Positions 41,774 through 51,912 of a DNA stretch of 64,000 nucleotides are shown in pieces. Source of the stretch: Naganishia liquefaciens (lineage: Eukaryota > Basidiomycota > Tremellomycetes > Filobasidiales > Filobasidiaceae); NCBI GenBank assembly GCA_013423385.1, contig BLZA01000002.1, forward strand, positions 310,001-374,000, given 5' to 3'. Made by a program: the position numbers and the translations under genes. Within the stretch, counting starts at the first letter, position 1; every line of letters begins with the position of its first letter. The notes beneath the pieces were generated by a model. It saw only the letters and a program-made list of their open reading frames with translations. It was not told where the DNA came from and searched no databases.

Positions 41774-43191
41774 ATGTCCCCCCTCGAGTCTGTCCCCCTC
41801 GCTCCGCATCTCCCCCCCCTCTCCCCCATCCCTCCGCCCATGCCCGACTTTCGCGCCCACCACACCCTCCTCGCCCACTCGGCCGCCATCACAGCCACCC
41901 GCTATTCCCCACAGGGCCACATCCTCGCCACCGCCAGCGCCGACGCGACCGTTCATCTGTGGGATACCTCGGATCCCGCGCGTGCGCCGTTCCATCAGAG
42001 GTCGCTCAAGGGGCAACACACCCGTGGGATCAATGATATTGCGTGGAATAAAGATGGGTCGTATCTCGCGACGGCTTCGGATGATGGGACGGCTGTGATT
42101 TGGTCGGTGAGGAAGGGGACACCGTTGAGAATCCTGAGGGGCCATACATCGCATATCCTCTGCTTGGCGTTTCATCCGAAATCCAACATTCTCGCAACGG
42201 GAGGATGGGACGAGTCGGTCATCTTGTGGAATATCCAACGTGGAACAAAGATCAAGACATTGCAGGCGCATTCGGATCCCGTATCGAGTTTGGCGTATAA
42301 TCCGGACGGAACAATGATTGTCACGGGAAGCCACGATGGACTCATGTACGTTCTCACTTTGGGGCTCTAAGAGCCTCGGGTCTCTGAGCTGACCGATCCC
42401 CTCTTGACAGGCGTCTCTGGGATGCAACAACAGGCCAATGTCTGAAAACAATAGAAGACGACCAAAACGCGCCCATGTAGATCCCTCTTCTTTGCCCCTT
42501 TCCTCCCACACACACACTGACCATCCCCCTCACCAGCTCACATGCATCATTCACGCCCAACGGACAATACATCATCTCCTCGGCGCTCAGCTCGACCATA
42601 CGGTTATGGGACTACCGACATGCCCGGGTGATCAAGACGTTTACGGGACATCGGAGCGCGAGGTTTGGGTCTGGCGTTGGGTTGATGGATGCGAGGGCCT
42701 GGGGTGGTGAAGTAGAGGAAGGGAGGGTGGCAAAGAGAAGAAAGGTCCAGGAGGAGGGATCGGTGGACGGGTCAAAGGGGAAGAATGATGATGCAGCGAC
42801 GCAGGCGATGGAATCGGGAGAAACGGAAGCGGAAGCACCAACGTCCGCTTCAAAACCCCACCAGCCATCCACAGAAACCCCGCAAGACACCCAACCCGCA
42901 CCCCTCCCGCCACTACCAACTTCGGACACAGCCTACCTCATCACCGGCACAGACACCGCCACCGCCATCATCTACGACCTCCAATCCCGCCACATCATCG
43001 GATGCCTCAACCCACGGTTTCCCTCTGACGGCAGCGGGGATCCGATGGGAGAAGGCACGACGGCGCAGCGGGATACGGGAGAGGATGATGAGGCCGTGGT
43101 GGCGATTGGGGTGCATCCGTTTAGGAGGGAGGTTGCGGTCGGGGGGTTGGGCGATGGGAGGGCCGTGAGGGTGTGGAGGGATTGGGCGTAG
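41774..43191 (+). CDS. SWD3: WDR5/Swd3-type WD40 protein, COMPASS H3K4 methyltransferase subunit
   Basis: About 430 residues and three exons; introns lie at about 42345-42411 and 42479-42536. Seven WD40 blades can be followed: HTLLAHSAAITATRYSPQG...TVHLWD, TRGINDIAWNKDGSYLATAS, GHTSHILCLAFHPKSNILAT, AHSDPVSSLAYNPDGTMIV, then GLM-RLWDATTGQCLKTIEDD and SHASFTPNGQYIISS...IRLWDYRHARVIKTFTGH. The order and the QCLKTIEDDQNAP stretch match WDR5/Swd3, which binds Set1/MLL. Between blades 6 and 7 an unusual low-complexity insert of about 80 residues (acidic, Ser/Pro/Ala-rich) is present. The last blade (DEAVVAIGVHPFRREVAVGG) follows. A second in-frame ATG at 41840 would remove a Pro-rich tail and is an alternative start. 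Confidence 0.82.
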
Positions 43192-43645
43192 GCTGGTGGT
43201 AGGGTTTGGGGCCGGTTGTATATGGGTATCAGAGCGAGTTGCAGGCGCATTGCATTGCATGGGGAAGATTTTCGGCGACTACGTGTTTGCCGTGACGACG
43301 TGACGGCATCGTAGTTGGTCAAAGTCGAAGGATTCTGCTGCCAGTTTTGCCATCCGCCAGAAACCGCAGTAGGCTGGGGCGCATAGTCCTTTCGCAATCT
43401 CACGCCATCCACTAGACAATTCAAACAGCTTCCCCCTCCATTGCTCTACCACCAGCCAGGCTCTTCGGCCCATCAAACGGGGGTGAAAGGATAAAGGAAG
43501 GTAACTCCGCCCGGGACGGGCTATGTCCTGGCGGTGCATCGGACCATGGCGATGCCATGACATTTTGTCGATAAAACATGGGGTCGCGGCGCGATGTTCC
43601 CCTCGGTCCCAGGTTTTTTAGTTCCGGCGATAGTTATCACATCCA
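43192..43645. other. intergenic, nothing recognised
   Basis: Only short frames occur. This is the 3' flank of the WD40 gene and 5' flank of the small hypothetical gene. Confidence 0.45.
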
Positions 43646-44397
43646 ATGTCTTTCGCCCATACTTTCGGCATGACATGCGATGCTTGGGGCAATCCATTGC
43701 CCAGGGATGACCAGAGGATAGAACGAACCGACTATAGCGACTTCGGCGGTATCTCAACGACGACAAGCGACCACAGCAACCAAAGTTATCATATCACTGG
43801 AGGGGAGGCGAACGTCGCCCAGTCCATCCAACCTTTTGCCAACTGTTGCGTACAATGTGCTTCCGGGGTCTCCACCGACCTAAGGGATGTGCAGGGATCG
43901 TGGGCGTGGACGATTCCTTCACGTAATGATCGCTACAGTCAGTATTCGGGATCAATGTCAATGCACAGGCCACCTGTCGCAATGCAGGATCCCTCATCGT
44001 CGCATCCTCAGATGGATCAGACGTTCTCTACGAACAGCGCATTATATCAGCTGCTTCCTTCCCACCCCGGACTGGGAGTTGGAGGGCGTTCGGAGCCATA
44101 CGAGCAGAGAGAACCGGAAACATCGTATGCTGACCCAGTGGTCCCGCCGTCGTTAAGCAGTACAAGATTGACCTTAGATGGGCTGCCATATGACGAATCG
44201 TTGTTAACCAGCCTATCTGAAGCGTCATCGCGCATCAAGGACGTTCTTCGATATACGGGGCTGCATGTGAACTCGAAGTAAGTCTTCTTCACTACTTTGA
44301 TGAATCTGTAAGAAAAGAAGTCACTGATGACAGTGCTCTATCGGTCCTGGCCCTAAGGTGCCGTGAAGGAGAAACTCTCCGTCCAAGCAAAAAGTGA
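43646..44397 (+). CDS. hypothetical protein, about 230 residues
   Basis: A single open frame from the ATG at 43646 runs 211 codons. A canonical GTAAGT donor near 44279 and an acceptor near 44333 (branch-like CACTGAT) would extend it by about 20 residues to the TGA at 44395. Composition is Ser/Gln/Pro-rich with no transmembrane segment and no known domain; the only structured-looking part is the C-terminal helix LTSLSEASSRIKDVLRYTG. The spliced stop sits inside the T-tract terminator of the tRNA-Ile gene on the other strand, one base from the tRNA. It may be a small regulatory protein or a chance frame. Confidence 0.45.
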
Positions 44398-44398
44398 T

Positions 44399-44487
44399 GA
44401 TCAATAGCGGGATCGAACCGCTGACCTTACGCTGTACTATCCAAGTAGGATATTAGGCGTATGCTCTACCGACTAAGCTAACCGACC
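44399..44487 (-). tRNA. tRNA-Ile(AAT) with intron
   Basis: On the minus strand the acceptor stem is GGTCGGT with ATTGATC, the D arm is GCTT...GAGC, the anticodon stem is TACGC/GCGTA with loop CTAATA giving anticodon AAT, and the T arm is AGCGG-TTCGATC-CCGCT. An intron of about 17 nt follows position 37. A T5 terminator follows (plus about 44390-44394). Confidence 0.9.
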
Positions 44488-45111
44488 AATTGTTGTTTGA
44501 GACCATTGTTGATAACTTGTATTATGTTACAAAGTTATGCCTTTTGCGCCTGGACCCTTAGCACGCCTTTTCCCAGAGATCAATCTGACTTTGCTCCGCC
44601 GCTCACTCATTCTGCACTGCGGATCGCAGAAGAGAGTTTGAGCCGTACCGTACGACTACGATCCGGCAGCTCTACAAATATGTTGGCATTGACAACCTGC
44701 TGCCGCTGACCCTTGGAACCTCCCTGTCGCTCAGGCCGGTAACAAAGCACCCGCGACTGAGATGAGTCTATGCTGAATGGATCTTTCACACGAGTCCTCC
44801 ATGTCCAGACGACTAGCCTTGCGGCTGACGGCGTTGCTCATGAAGCATGCCGTATGGCTCTTGCTAGCCTTCGTAGCTGAGGGGGTCGGTTCTGGCGTGC
44901 TGGATTCTGGAGCGTCTTCGCTAGCGTCGCTTCGCCTGCCTTCTACCTGTTTTCAAAGCTGTCGTTTCTGTCTGCTAATATGCTCTTGATCGAAATGACA
45001 TCTGGGGGAGCGGACGTCCATCTTCCGTCGACCAAGGCCCTGAGCTGCTCCGATGCATGGCCAGACGTTTTATGTGGTGGACAAAAAGCTCGACGCCTCG
45101 GGAAAAAGGAT
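44488..45111. other. gap between two tRNA-Ile genes
   Basis: No gene is recognised. A stretch at 45041-45080 resembles the core of the 10.7-14.65 kb satellite (GCTGCTCCGATGCATGGCC followed by AGACGTTTTATG). Confidence 0.4.
45041..45080 (+). repeat. possible isolated relic of the 174-bp satellite core
   Basis: It shares about 25 of 35 positions with the satellite core when small gaps are allowed, and like the main array it ends next to a tRNA gene (45112). A single diverged copy cannot be distinguished from chance by eye. Confidence 0.25.
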
Positions 45112-45199
45112 GATCAATAGCGGGATCGAACCGCTGACCTTACGCTGTACTATCCGAGTGGATATTAGGCGTATGCTCTACCGACTAAGCTAACCGACC
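45112..45199 (-). tRNA. tRNA-Ile(AAT) with intron, second copy
   Basis: The mature part is identical to the gene at 44399-44487. The intron differs in length by one base and in two or three positions. A T5 terminator lies at plus positions about 45104-45108. The two genes are direct repeats about 710 bp apart. Confidence 0.9.
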
Positions 45200-45411
45200 C
45201 ACTGTTGGTGGGCTGTTGCCCTGCGCGCTCATAACACAGACACGGTACTCAACTTTCCGCGTTATTTCCGATATTACCCTCTTTTATTGTTTTCTTCAAT
45301 TTACGGTCTAATTCGTTCCGCCCGGTCTACCCCCAATAAGCGGACTCGGCCACCTCATCCGCCCGCCTTCATCCTTGTCCACAACACCCCCCCACCCCGC
45401 CCGCTCCAACC

Positions 45412-47104
45412 ATGGTCCCTCCCGAATACCACCTTCCCTTCTTCGACACCCCGCTCGGATTCACGCTCGTCATCCTCGCAATCGTTACGGGCTTTTACCT
45501 CTTTATCGGGAGATTCAAGACGCCGGCGGACTATCATCGACAGGGCGTAGCGATTCAGGAACAGTCGGAAAAGCAGAAGGAAATGTCGCAGCAGGCAAGT
45601 AGTCAGCAGGCGGTGGAGAATGGAAAGAAAGGGGAGAAGATTGAACAGGTGAGTTTTGGCGTGCGGGAATGTTGAATGCATTGTGGGAGATCGGGGAAAG
45701 GGCCGCCGCAGTGATGGCGTGGCACGCTTCCGCCGATATCGTTGCCAGACACCCGCGTCGTCGTGGATTCATGTCACAGGACATGCGAAGTATACGGTAT
45801 ATCGGATCAGTCATTTGTATGTGTGCATGCACCGAGGGATGAAGGGAAACATGGACGACGTGTGGAAGAACGATCAGCGGAACTGTTTCGTCCGTTTTCC
45901 GCGTGTCATGTGTTGCGGGGCGTAGTAGCCGTTGGATCGGGATGCCTCGACCTATGAAGACGTTTGATTCTCCAGGCAGGGATGAAGCCGGTGTAGGTTG
46001 TGGCTATACTCTGGCATGGCCTACCGGCTGGTGTCTACGGGCGTCAGAAACTCTACAAACTGGAGCGAGAGGATCTTTTGTTCGTTTTCGACCGGTAGGC
46101 GGGTTCTCCGCTAAAAGTTATACACTCGAACGATGTCGGTCAAAGTCTTGGCTCCAATCCCTCAAGGGAGGACACGAAAAGCACCGGACATATGCCTCTC
46201 ATCACCAGAAAGCCAATCTCTTGCCATAGGCTGACAACGTCCTTTGTCCACCTTTTCAGGCAGCATCCATCATGGCACCCCCCGCCGCCGCTCTCGCTCC
46301 ACCCAAGGTACATCCCCCCCCCTCCCCTGCCCCCTGCTCCCCGCATCGTCTAACCCTTTCCCCTCTCGGCCCCTCCAGGACGACCCGATCACCCCTGCCC
46401 AACTCGCGCAACACGACGGCACGGACGAATCCAAGCCGATTTACGTGGCGATCAAGGGTACGGTGTTTGATGTCACTGCCAAGCGCGCCATGTATGGACC
46501 CGGAGCTGGGTATAACGTGTTTGCGGGCAAGGATGGCAGTGTCGGGCTTGGTGAGTTTTGGGAGTGTGAAGGTGTACGCAGAGAGCTTCGCGGTGTGTCG
46601 GCGAGTCGGACGGGAGAGATGGCTGTAGCGTGATCATGGGCGACGCGAAATGACAGCGACGGGGCTTCACAGGGGTCTTGGAGGAATCCTCGTTGCTGCG
46701 TTCGGTCGCTCGAGGGAATTCAAGCGCTGGAATTCTCGCTTCGCTCGACGAGACAGGGGATCCTCGCTCCCTCTAGTCGCTCGACGGTATTCTCGCGCGC
46801 CCTACGGCGCGCTCGAGATGCCTTGCCTGCGGCGCCTTGTATTCTCGCTCTCTTCGGTCGCTCGGGAGTATTCATCGCTTCGCTCGCTAACCCCACCCCT
46901 CGCCCAGGCAAATCGTCCCTCAAACCCGAAGACGCCGTGCCCGACTACTCGACCCTCGAGCCTGCCGAGATGAAGGTGCTCGACCAGTGGTATGATTTCT
47001 TCTCCAAGGTGAGGCGAGGGCGCGCGCGTATCCGGGTTGATTGCGTGCTGACTGACGATGCCGGCTATCAGAGGTACAATGTGGTGGGCAAGGTGGTGCA
47101 GTAA
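45412..47104 (+). CDS. DAP1: membrane-anchored MAPR haem-binding protein (Dap1/PGRMC1-like)
   Basis: 196 residues in five exons: 45412-45648, 46260-46307, 46379-46550, 46908-47008 and 47072-47104. Exon 1 encodes one N-terminal transmembrane helix (PLGFTLVILAIVTGFYLFIG). The cytochrome-b5-like domain has ITPAQLAQHDGTDESKPIYV, IKGTVFDVTAKRAMYGPGAGYNVFAG and, across the fourth junction, VGLGKSSLKPEDAVPDYSTL. The Tyr residues of the MYGPGAGYNVFAG stretch are those that ligate haem in MAPR proteins. Dap1 supports P450 enzymes such as Erg11 in the ER and damage resistance. Phase is kept across every junction, so one gene is likely. Oddly, the first (611 bp) and third (357 bp) introns are many times the local norm. 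A start at the ATG at 46272 would lose the membrane helix. Confidence 0.85.
46681..46895. repeat. cluster of about six short hairpin-like repeats inside a DAP1 intron
   Basis: Units of about 25-40 bp begin with ATTCTCGC or ATCCTCGC and end with GCTCGA/GCTCGG. The sequence between the ends varies, and several units can pair CTCG with CGAG. The clearest hairpin is at about 46792-46816 (CTCGCGCGCC-CTAC-GGCGCGCTCGAG in two parts). Similar units lie at about 46686, 46730, 46761, 46839 and 46870. Confidence 0.6.
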
Positions 47105-47285
47105 GATGACGGCGGTGGGGCGAGTCTGTCGTGGTGGCGAGTCATCATCTGTAGTGTGCGCCTGTCTCGCTGTGTTTGCTTCCGCGCGCCGCTGGGCGGG
47201 CGATCGAATGAGTTTATCGATGAATGCAGAGGATTCTCCGTGGTCAGAGGATGCCATTCCCACCCCCGCATATACACCCCTCCCT

Positions 47286-47302
47286 GCACACACACACACA
47301 CA
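47286..47302. repeat. CA microsatellite just before a start codon
   Basis: About eight CA repeats end two bases before the ATG at 47305. Confidence 0.8.
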
Positions 47303-47304
47303 TC

Positions 47305-50080
47305 ATGGGCCGCGGCAAGATCAAAAAAGTAAAGCCCGTGTCCCTCCAGGCACGCAAGGCCGCCATTGCCCAGCAGCAGCAGCTCCAGGCGCAGAAGGCC
47401 GCGCTCGAGCGCCAGATTGCCGAGGAGCGGTCCAAGCAGGCGAGGCTGCAGCGGGAGATTGAGGAAAAGGAAAGGCTTGTCCGGGGGCTTGAGAGGGCTG
47501 GGGCCGCGCAGGAGAGACAGGCGGGCGCAGGGGCCAGGGTGACGGGCAAGCAGGATTCCGCGCGGGTGAGGGGCAAGGCGTCGACAGAGGGTTCGTCGTC
47601 GGTAACCTCGGCGCCCACGCAGCCATCGCCGCCGCCTCCACCACCACCACCACCACCACCGACCACGGATTCCCTCGTTCCCATCTCGGACAAGGCGCTC
47701 TCCATGCTCAACCACATGCTCGGCAACCGCGGTCTCATGCAACGTGACCCACGAACGGGCGCCATCGATGTCGTCTTGAACCCGGAAACACTCGCGGCCG
47801 ATCCGAGTCTGTCCGAGGACGATCGGGGACTGTTGGCCGGGATGAATGGAATGCTTGGGGAGAATGCGTTGGCGGCGGCGGCAGCGGCGGGTGCGGGAGT
47901 CGGGGCGGGGAATGAGGCGAACGCGGAGACGAGGGAGGCATTGGCCGAGGCGATGGCCGCGATGAAGGCCGCTGCGCATGTGGCCAAGGCGTTACCGCTC
48001 ATGATGCTCAAGACGGCCGCTCAAGCCATGACGGCCAACACTTCCATCAACCCTGGGTCGTCCACATCCCCGCTCAACCAAACACCGCCGCCGCCGTCCC
48101 TGCAGCCCCATCTGCCCGCACACGAACAGCCATACGTCATGGGTCCGCACGGCCAGATGATGGTCGATCCTGCCATGATGGATGAGCATCTGAGCGAGTT
48201 TCGCGCCATGATGGAGGATCCAGAGGAACGCGCGCGGTTGGGCGTCGGGTTTGAGATGCTCGGGTGGGCGATGGGGGAGCATTTGCCAACGGGGGCGACG
48301 GCGGCGGCGGCGGCGGGAATCCGCTCGGGGGATGAGACGGGTGCGTTGCCGACGTTGGAGGATATGCTCAAGTTGCCGATTTTCAACAACGAGGCGTAAG
48401 TGCCGTCCGTTCGTTTACCATTCCAGCCGAATCTGATTCCCCCTCGCCCCCTTCGCATAGATTCCGCTCGAGTCCCATGTTTGGGAAACCGACGGTATCG
48501 GATGCTCATCAGCCGCAGGCCCTCACCGGTGAACTATTCCTCGAGTCGGCCGACGCACCGACAACGATCGACTTGCATAATCTTGATCTCATGTCGGATT
48601 TCCTATCGAACGCGCCGGCCATGCTCGGGGGGCCGCTCTTTGGCGGCGGCGGCGGCGGGCATTCTTCGGGGATGAGCGGACCGGGAATGAGTATGGGTAT
48701 GAGTCTCGCGATGCCGCTACGTCAGAATGGGCCGCCAAGTCAGAATCAGCAACAGCAGCGAACGGGACCGGTGGTGGAAGACGACGATTATCCCGGTGAT
48801 TTGACGGCGAGCGAGGCCGTCAAGGCCGTCACCCAACTCCTCGAGGCGTCCAGCCGGAAATTGCAAAAAGTCACCGAGGAGCAGCAAAGCGGCAGAGGCG
48901 GGGGCGGCGGTGGGACGAGAAAAGACCGCGCGGCCGAGTCACCGGTGCTGATGAACGTTCGGCTGGACAAGTCGTCGCGTGTGCAGCCGCAGCCGCAGGC
49001 GCAGGATGCCGCGCAACCAGTCATACCCGAGGCGACTGTGCAAGCGATTCTGCAGGCGCGCGAGAGGCAACAAGAGGCGTTTGACGAGGATGGTTCGAAT
49101 ATCGATGCGATTAGCGTGGATGGTGATGTTGATGCGTTTGACGAGGCCGAGGATGACGAGTATTATTCCGACGACGACGAACAGTATGAAGAGGATGAAG
49201 AGTATGACGAGGATGAGGATGGCGGGCTTTATCTCAGTGACGGCGAAGAAGAGTCCGACTACAGCCGCGACGGGTCATCGTGCTATGATTCCGAGGCGGA
49301 AGAGGAAGGAGATGACGAGCAATACCCCATCGCCGAGGTCATGCCGTTCCACGCGCCCATCAGAAGAAAACGAAATAGCCATTCCGCAGAGCAGAATACG
49401 GGCCCATATCTTGCCGGAGGACCGGCAACGCCGCCACGGCCACATTATTCGACAATCCCTTACCTGCCCGGCTCGAGACGCAACCCAGTGACAGGCAAAC
49501 AGATGCGCGAGATTCTGGATCGACTGAGTCCCGCGGCAAGACACAACTATCAGCAGGCCCTGATACGGGAACATCAGCTAGAAATGGAGATGGAGAAGCA
49601 CGGACACGGGCACGGGCACGGTGGGCAGCATCATCGGCCGACGACAGCGGCGCCGGTGCAGCAGCCGATGCTACAGTCGATACCGTACCCCGTCCCGCCC
49701 CCACAGCAGGCAGAACAAGCGCGGCAGCCATCCGTGTTGGATGATCCTGCCGTCATGGCAAGTCCACTCAAATGTGTAATGATCGCATGCTGACACGCAT
49801 CTTCTATCAGGATCAAGCTGTAGACGAACTATTCTCCTGGATCAAAGCCGTCATCTGGACTATTGAACAACACGCCATACGCGCCGCGCGCGCACAAATG
49901 GAAGCCAAGGGCGTGAGCGGCAAGACGACGGAAATGGAGCAAGCGCCGGCATCATCAGCGAATCAGATGCCAAAGGCCGGGGGAATGGGCGCGACGACGT
50001 GGACGCCCAAGGCGACGCCGGATGGGGAACGGATGCGAGCGATGATGCGGACGGTGGGCATCGATGTGGCGCCCGCGTGA
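47305..50080 (+). CDS. large low-complexity protein of unknown function
   Basis: About 890 residues in three exons; introns near 48398-48460 (GTAAGT...TAG) and 49788-49810 (GTAATG...CAG). I do not recognise it. Start MGRGKIKKVKPVSLQARKA is very basic. A coiled coil (residues about 20-70, Gln/Glu/Lys/Arg) follows, then a Pro-run of 11, a helical Ala/Met-rich region, GPHGQMMVDPAMMDEHLSEF, and Gly-rich and Gln-rich tracts. A long Asp/Glu-rich stretch (about 49085-49330) and a His-Gly repeat (GHGHGHGG, about 49603-49625) come later. The C-terminal exon has a helix DQAVDELFSWIKAVIWTIEQ. No transmembrane helix. The mix of coiled coil, acidic tract and His-rich run suggests a scaffold or condensate-type protein, which is inference only. 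Confidence 0.7.
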
Positions 50081-51912
50081 GATGGTGGCAGGGAGGCGGG
50101 TGGTATCGCGTGCGGAGAGAGCTATCGTGTATCGCACATGGAACTCGATGGACTTGCATAAGTAGCAGCAGTGGGAGAACGCAATCTCACCGAGAGTTCG
50201 GCCCGAAGACTAGATCTGTGATTCGTGTTTCGTGAGGCGCATGATGGCGCTTTGCGTACAACGAGAGTCTCTATCGTATCGTTGTTGACTCAATGATAAG
50301 CCGTTCTTACTCATCTGGTCATCTTGAAATGCGTACACCGACGGCCGTGTCCCGGAACGGCGTCAGCATTAACGCCTGCCCAAGAAAGCGGTCTGCGGTC
50401 TGCGGGTTTCGGTCATGTCGCCTTTACATCAAGCATTATGACTTTCGTGAGCGCACATGCAAGTTTGTCAGAGCGAGTTGGAAGTATAGGCAGACCAGTC
50501 CCAATGTGCGATCGCAAGCGTACAGCTGTGCCGAAGGCCGCAGCGCTGCCACGCCGCAGTACTCTCTCTTCTGTCCGATTGCATTGATGTCAAGCTACCT
50601 TGTTATCAAGGCTTTCATAGCTCCATAGCTCTTGCCGGGAACATGCACAGCAACCTTTATTTGCGGTTCACAAGCTGGTTGCACGCCTGAGAGGTATAGG
50701 CGGCGGGGTGTTGTCGAGGTGTTCAGGAATAGACCAATTAATTGACCCCGTCGCGCTGTGCGCTTGGATTCGAAATCTATATTCGCACAACTGCGGGACC
50801 GATATTCGAAATTCACCATAACGTTTGAGAGCGTAATGTATCGTAACGAATCCTTCTGTCGGCTTTCTATGGTGAAAGCAAGTTGTGCATGCTATCTACG
50901 GCCCTACAGCCAAAGGCCTTTCACAGCTGTTGGTCTTGCGAGAGAACCCATATACTTGTTGGTTGCGTCTAAACGCATCATGCAAAAGTGGCATGCCAAG
51001 ATTATCGATTCCGACAATGCGAGCAAGATCCATATACATTGGCAGGACTCGGAATCTCGCCTCGATGCCAGACGCGTCATGACCTCCATAATCCGACATA
51101 TGAGCAGTTGAAGGCAGCGGAAGAAGCTGCGGAAGACTCCAGCAGTGCTCCAGCAATCAAAAGTTGTGCCTACTCAGAGCTGGTGTACCAGGTGCCCTGT
51201 GAGGCCCCCTCGATTTGGCCCTCGGAAGCGAACAGCTAGAAAATGGTCTGGGCCGGCTGGCGGAGCCTGGCAATAGCCTGGCTGGCGAAATCGCTGGCGT
51301 CCTTGAAGCCCTGGTGAGATCTCCGACGGAACAGGCAGCCAAACCCGCTTTAGAAAAGGCACGCCCCGCGGACAGAATCAAGCCTAAAAAGGCGCAAATA
51401 CCTGCTCTTGGTGTGATCTTCAAAACTTTTGCGACGTAGATCGCTTTCGGGTGCTCAAAGCGAGACCTTTTCACATTTACAGCTCCCTTTTTGCCCTCTC
51501 CCCCTTCATTGGCTCGGGGGTGCTCGGGGGTAATGCCTGTCGCCGTATTTTCTTCGTCCGTGCGCAGCTGCCACAAGCTGCAACTTGTGGAGAGCACATG
51601 GGGGACTCTGGCCAAATCCCTTCAAAGGCAAGCAAGAAGAGCTCAAGAAAGCCAATCTTGTTGTTCATCTAGTGCGCAATTTGATAATACGGCGCAGCCA
51701 ACCAGCGATCGGGTTGACTGTACTGCCACCCTCTTTCTTTCGTTCTTCGACTTGTGTGTTTCTTTCTTTCTTTGGCCTCGTCTTCCAACGCCGCGCCTCT
51801 GCTTCCGACGGAACATCCCAGGTCCAACGTGCTCGAATTCCCCAGATCGACCCAATTGACGCGAGATACAATTATCACAGACGCCCCGTTGCGCCTGTTT
51901 CTCCATCTTGCC
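50081..51912. other. 1.8-kb intergenic region
   Basis: No gene can be supported. Two short plus-strand frames at about 51095-51237 and 51215-51436 have helical, charged composition (for example ENGLGRLAEPGNSLAGEIAG) but begin without a convincing ATG and are unlinked, so they may be remains of a lost gene. The right end is the promoter and leader of the GT32 gene. Confidence 0.4.

Noticed and set aside
41378-42517. 379-codon minus-strand frame
   Set aside because: Antisense to the WD40 gene and overlapping GOT1 exons in another frame; no domain.
50300-51400. Second copy of the 174-bp satellite
   Set aside because: A few fragments (near 50810, 50985 and 51175) look similar, but the spacing drifts and the downstream marks are missing.
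51157-51615. 152-codon minus-strand frame between the unknown gene and GT32
   Set aside because: Lacks a convincing start and known domain; composition could be chance.
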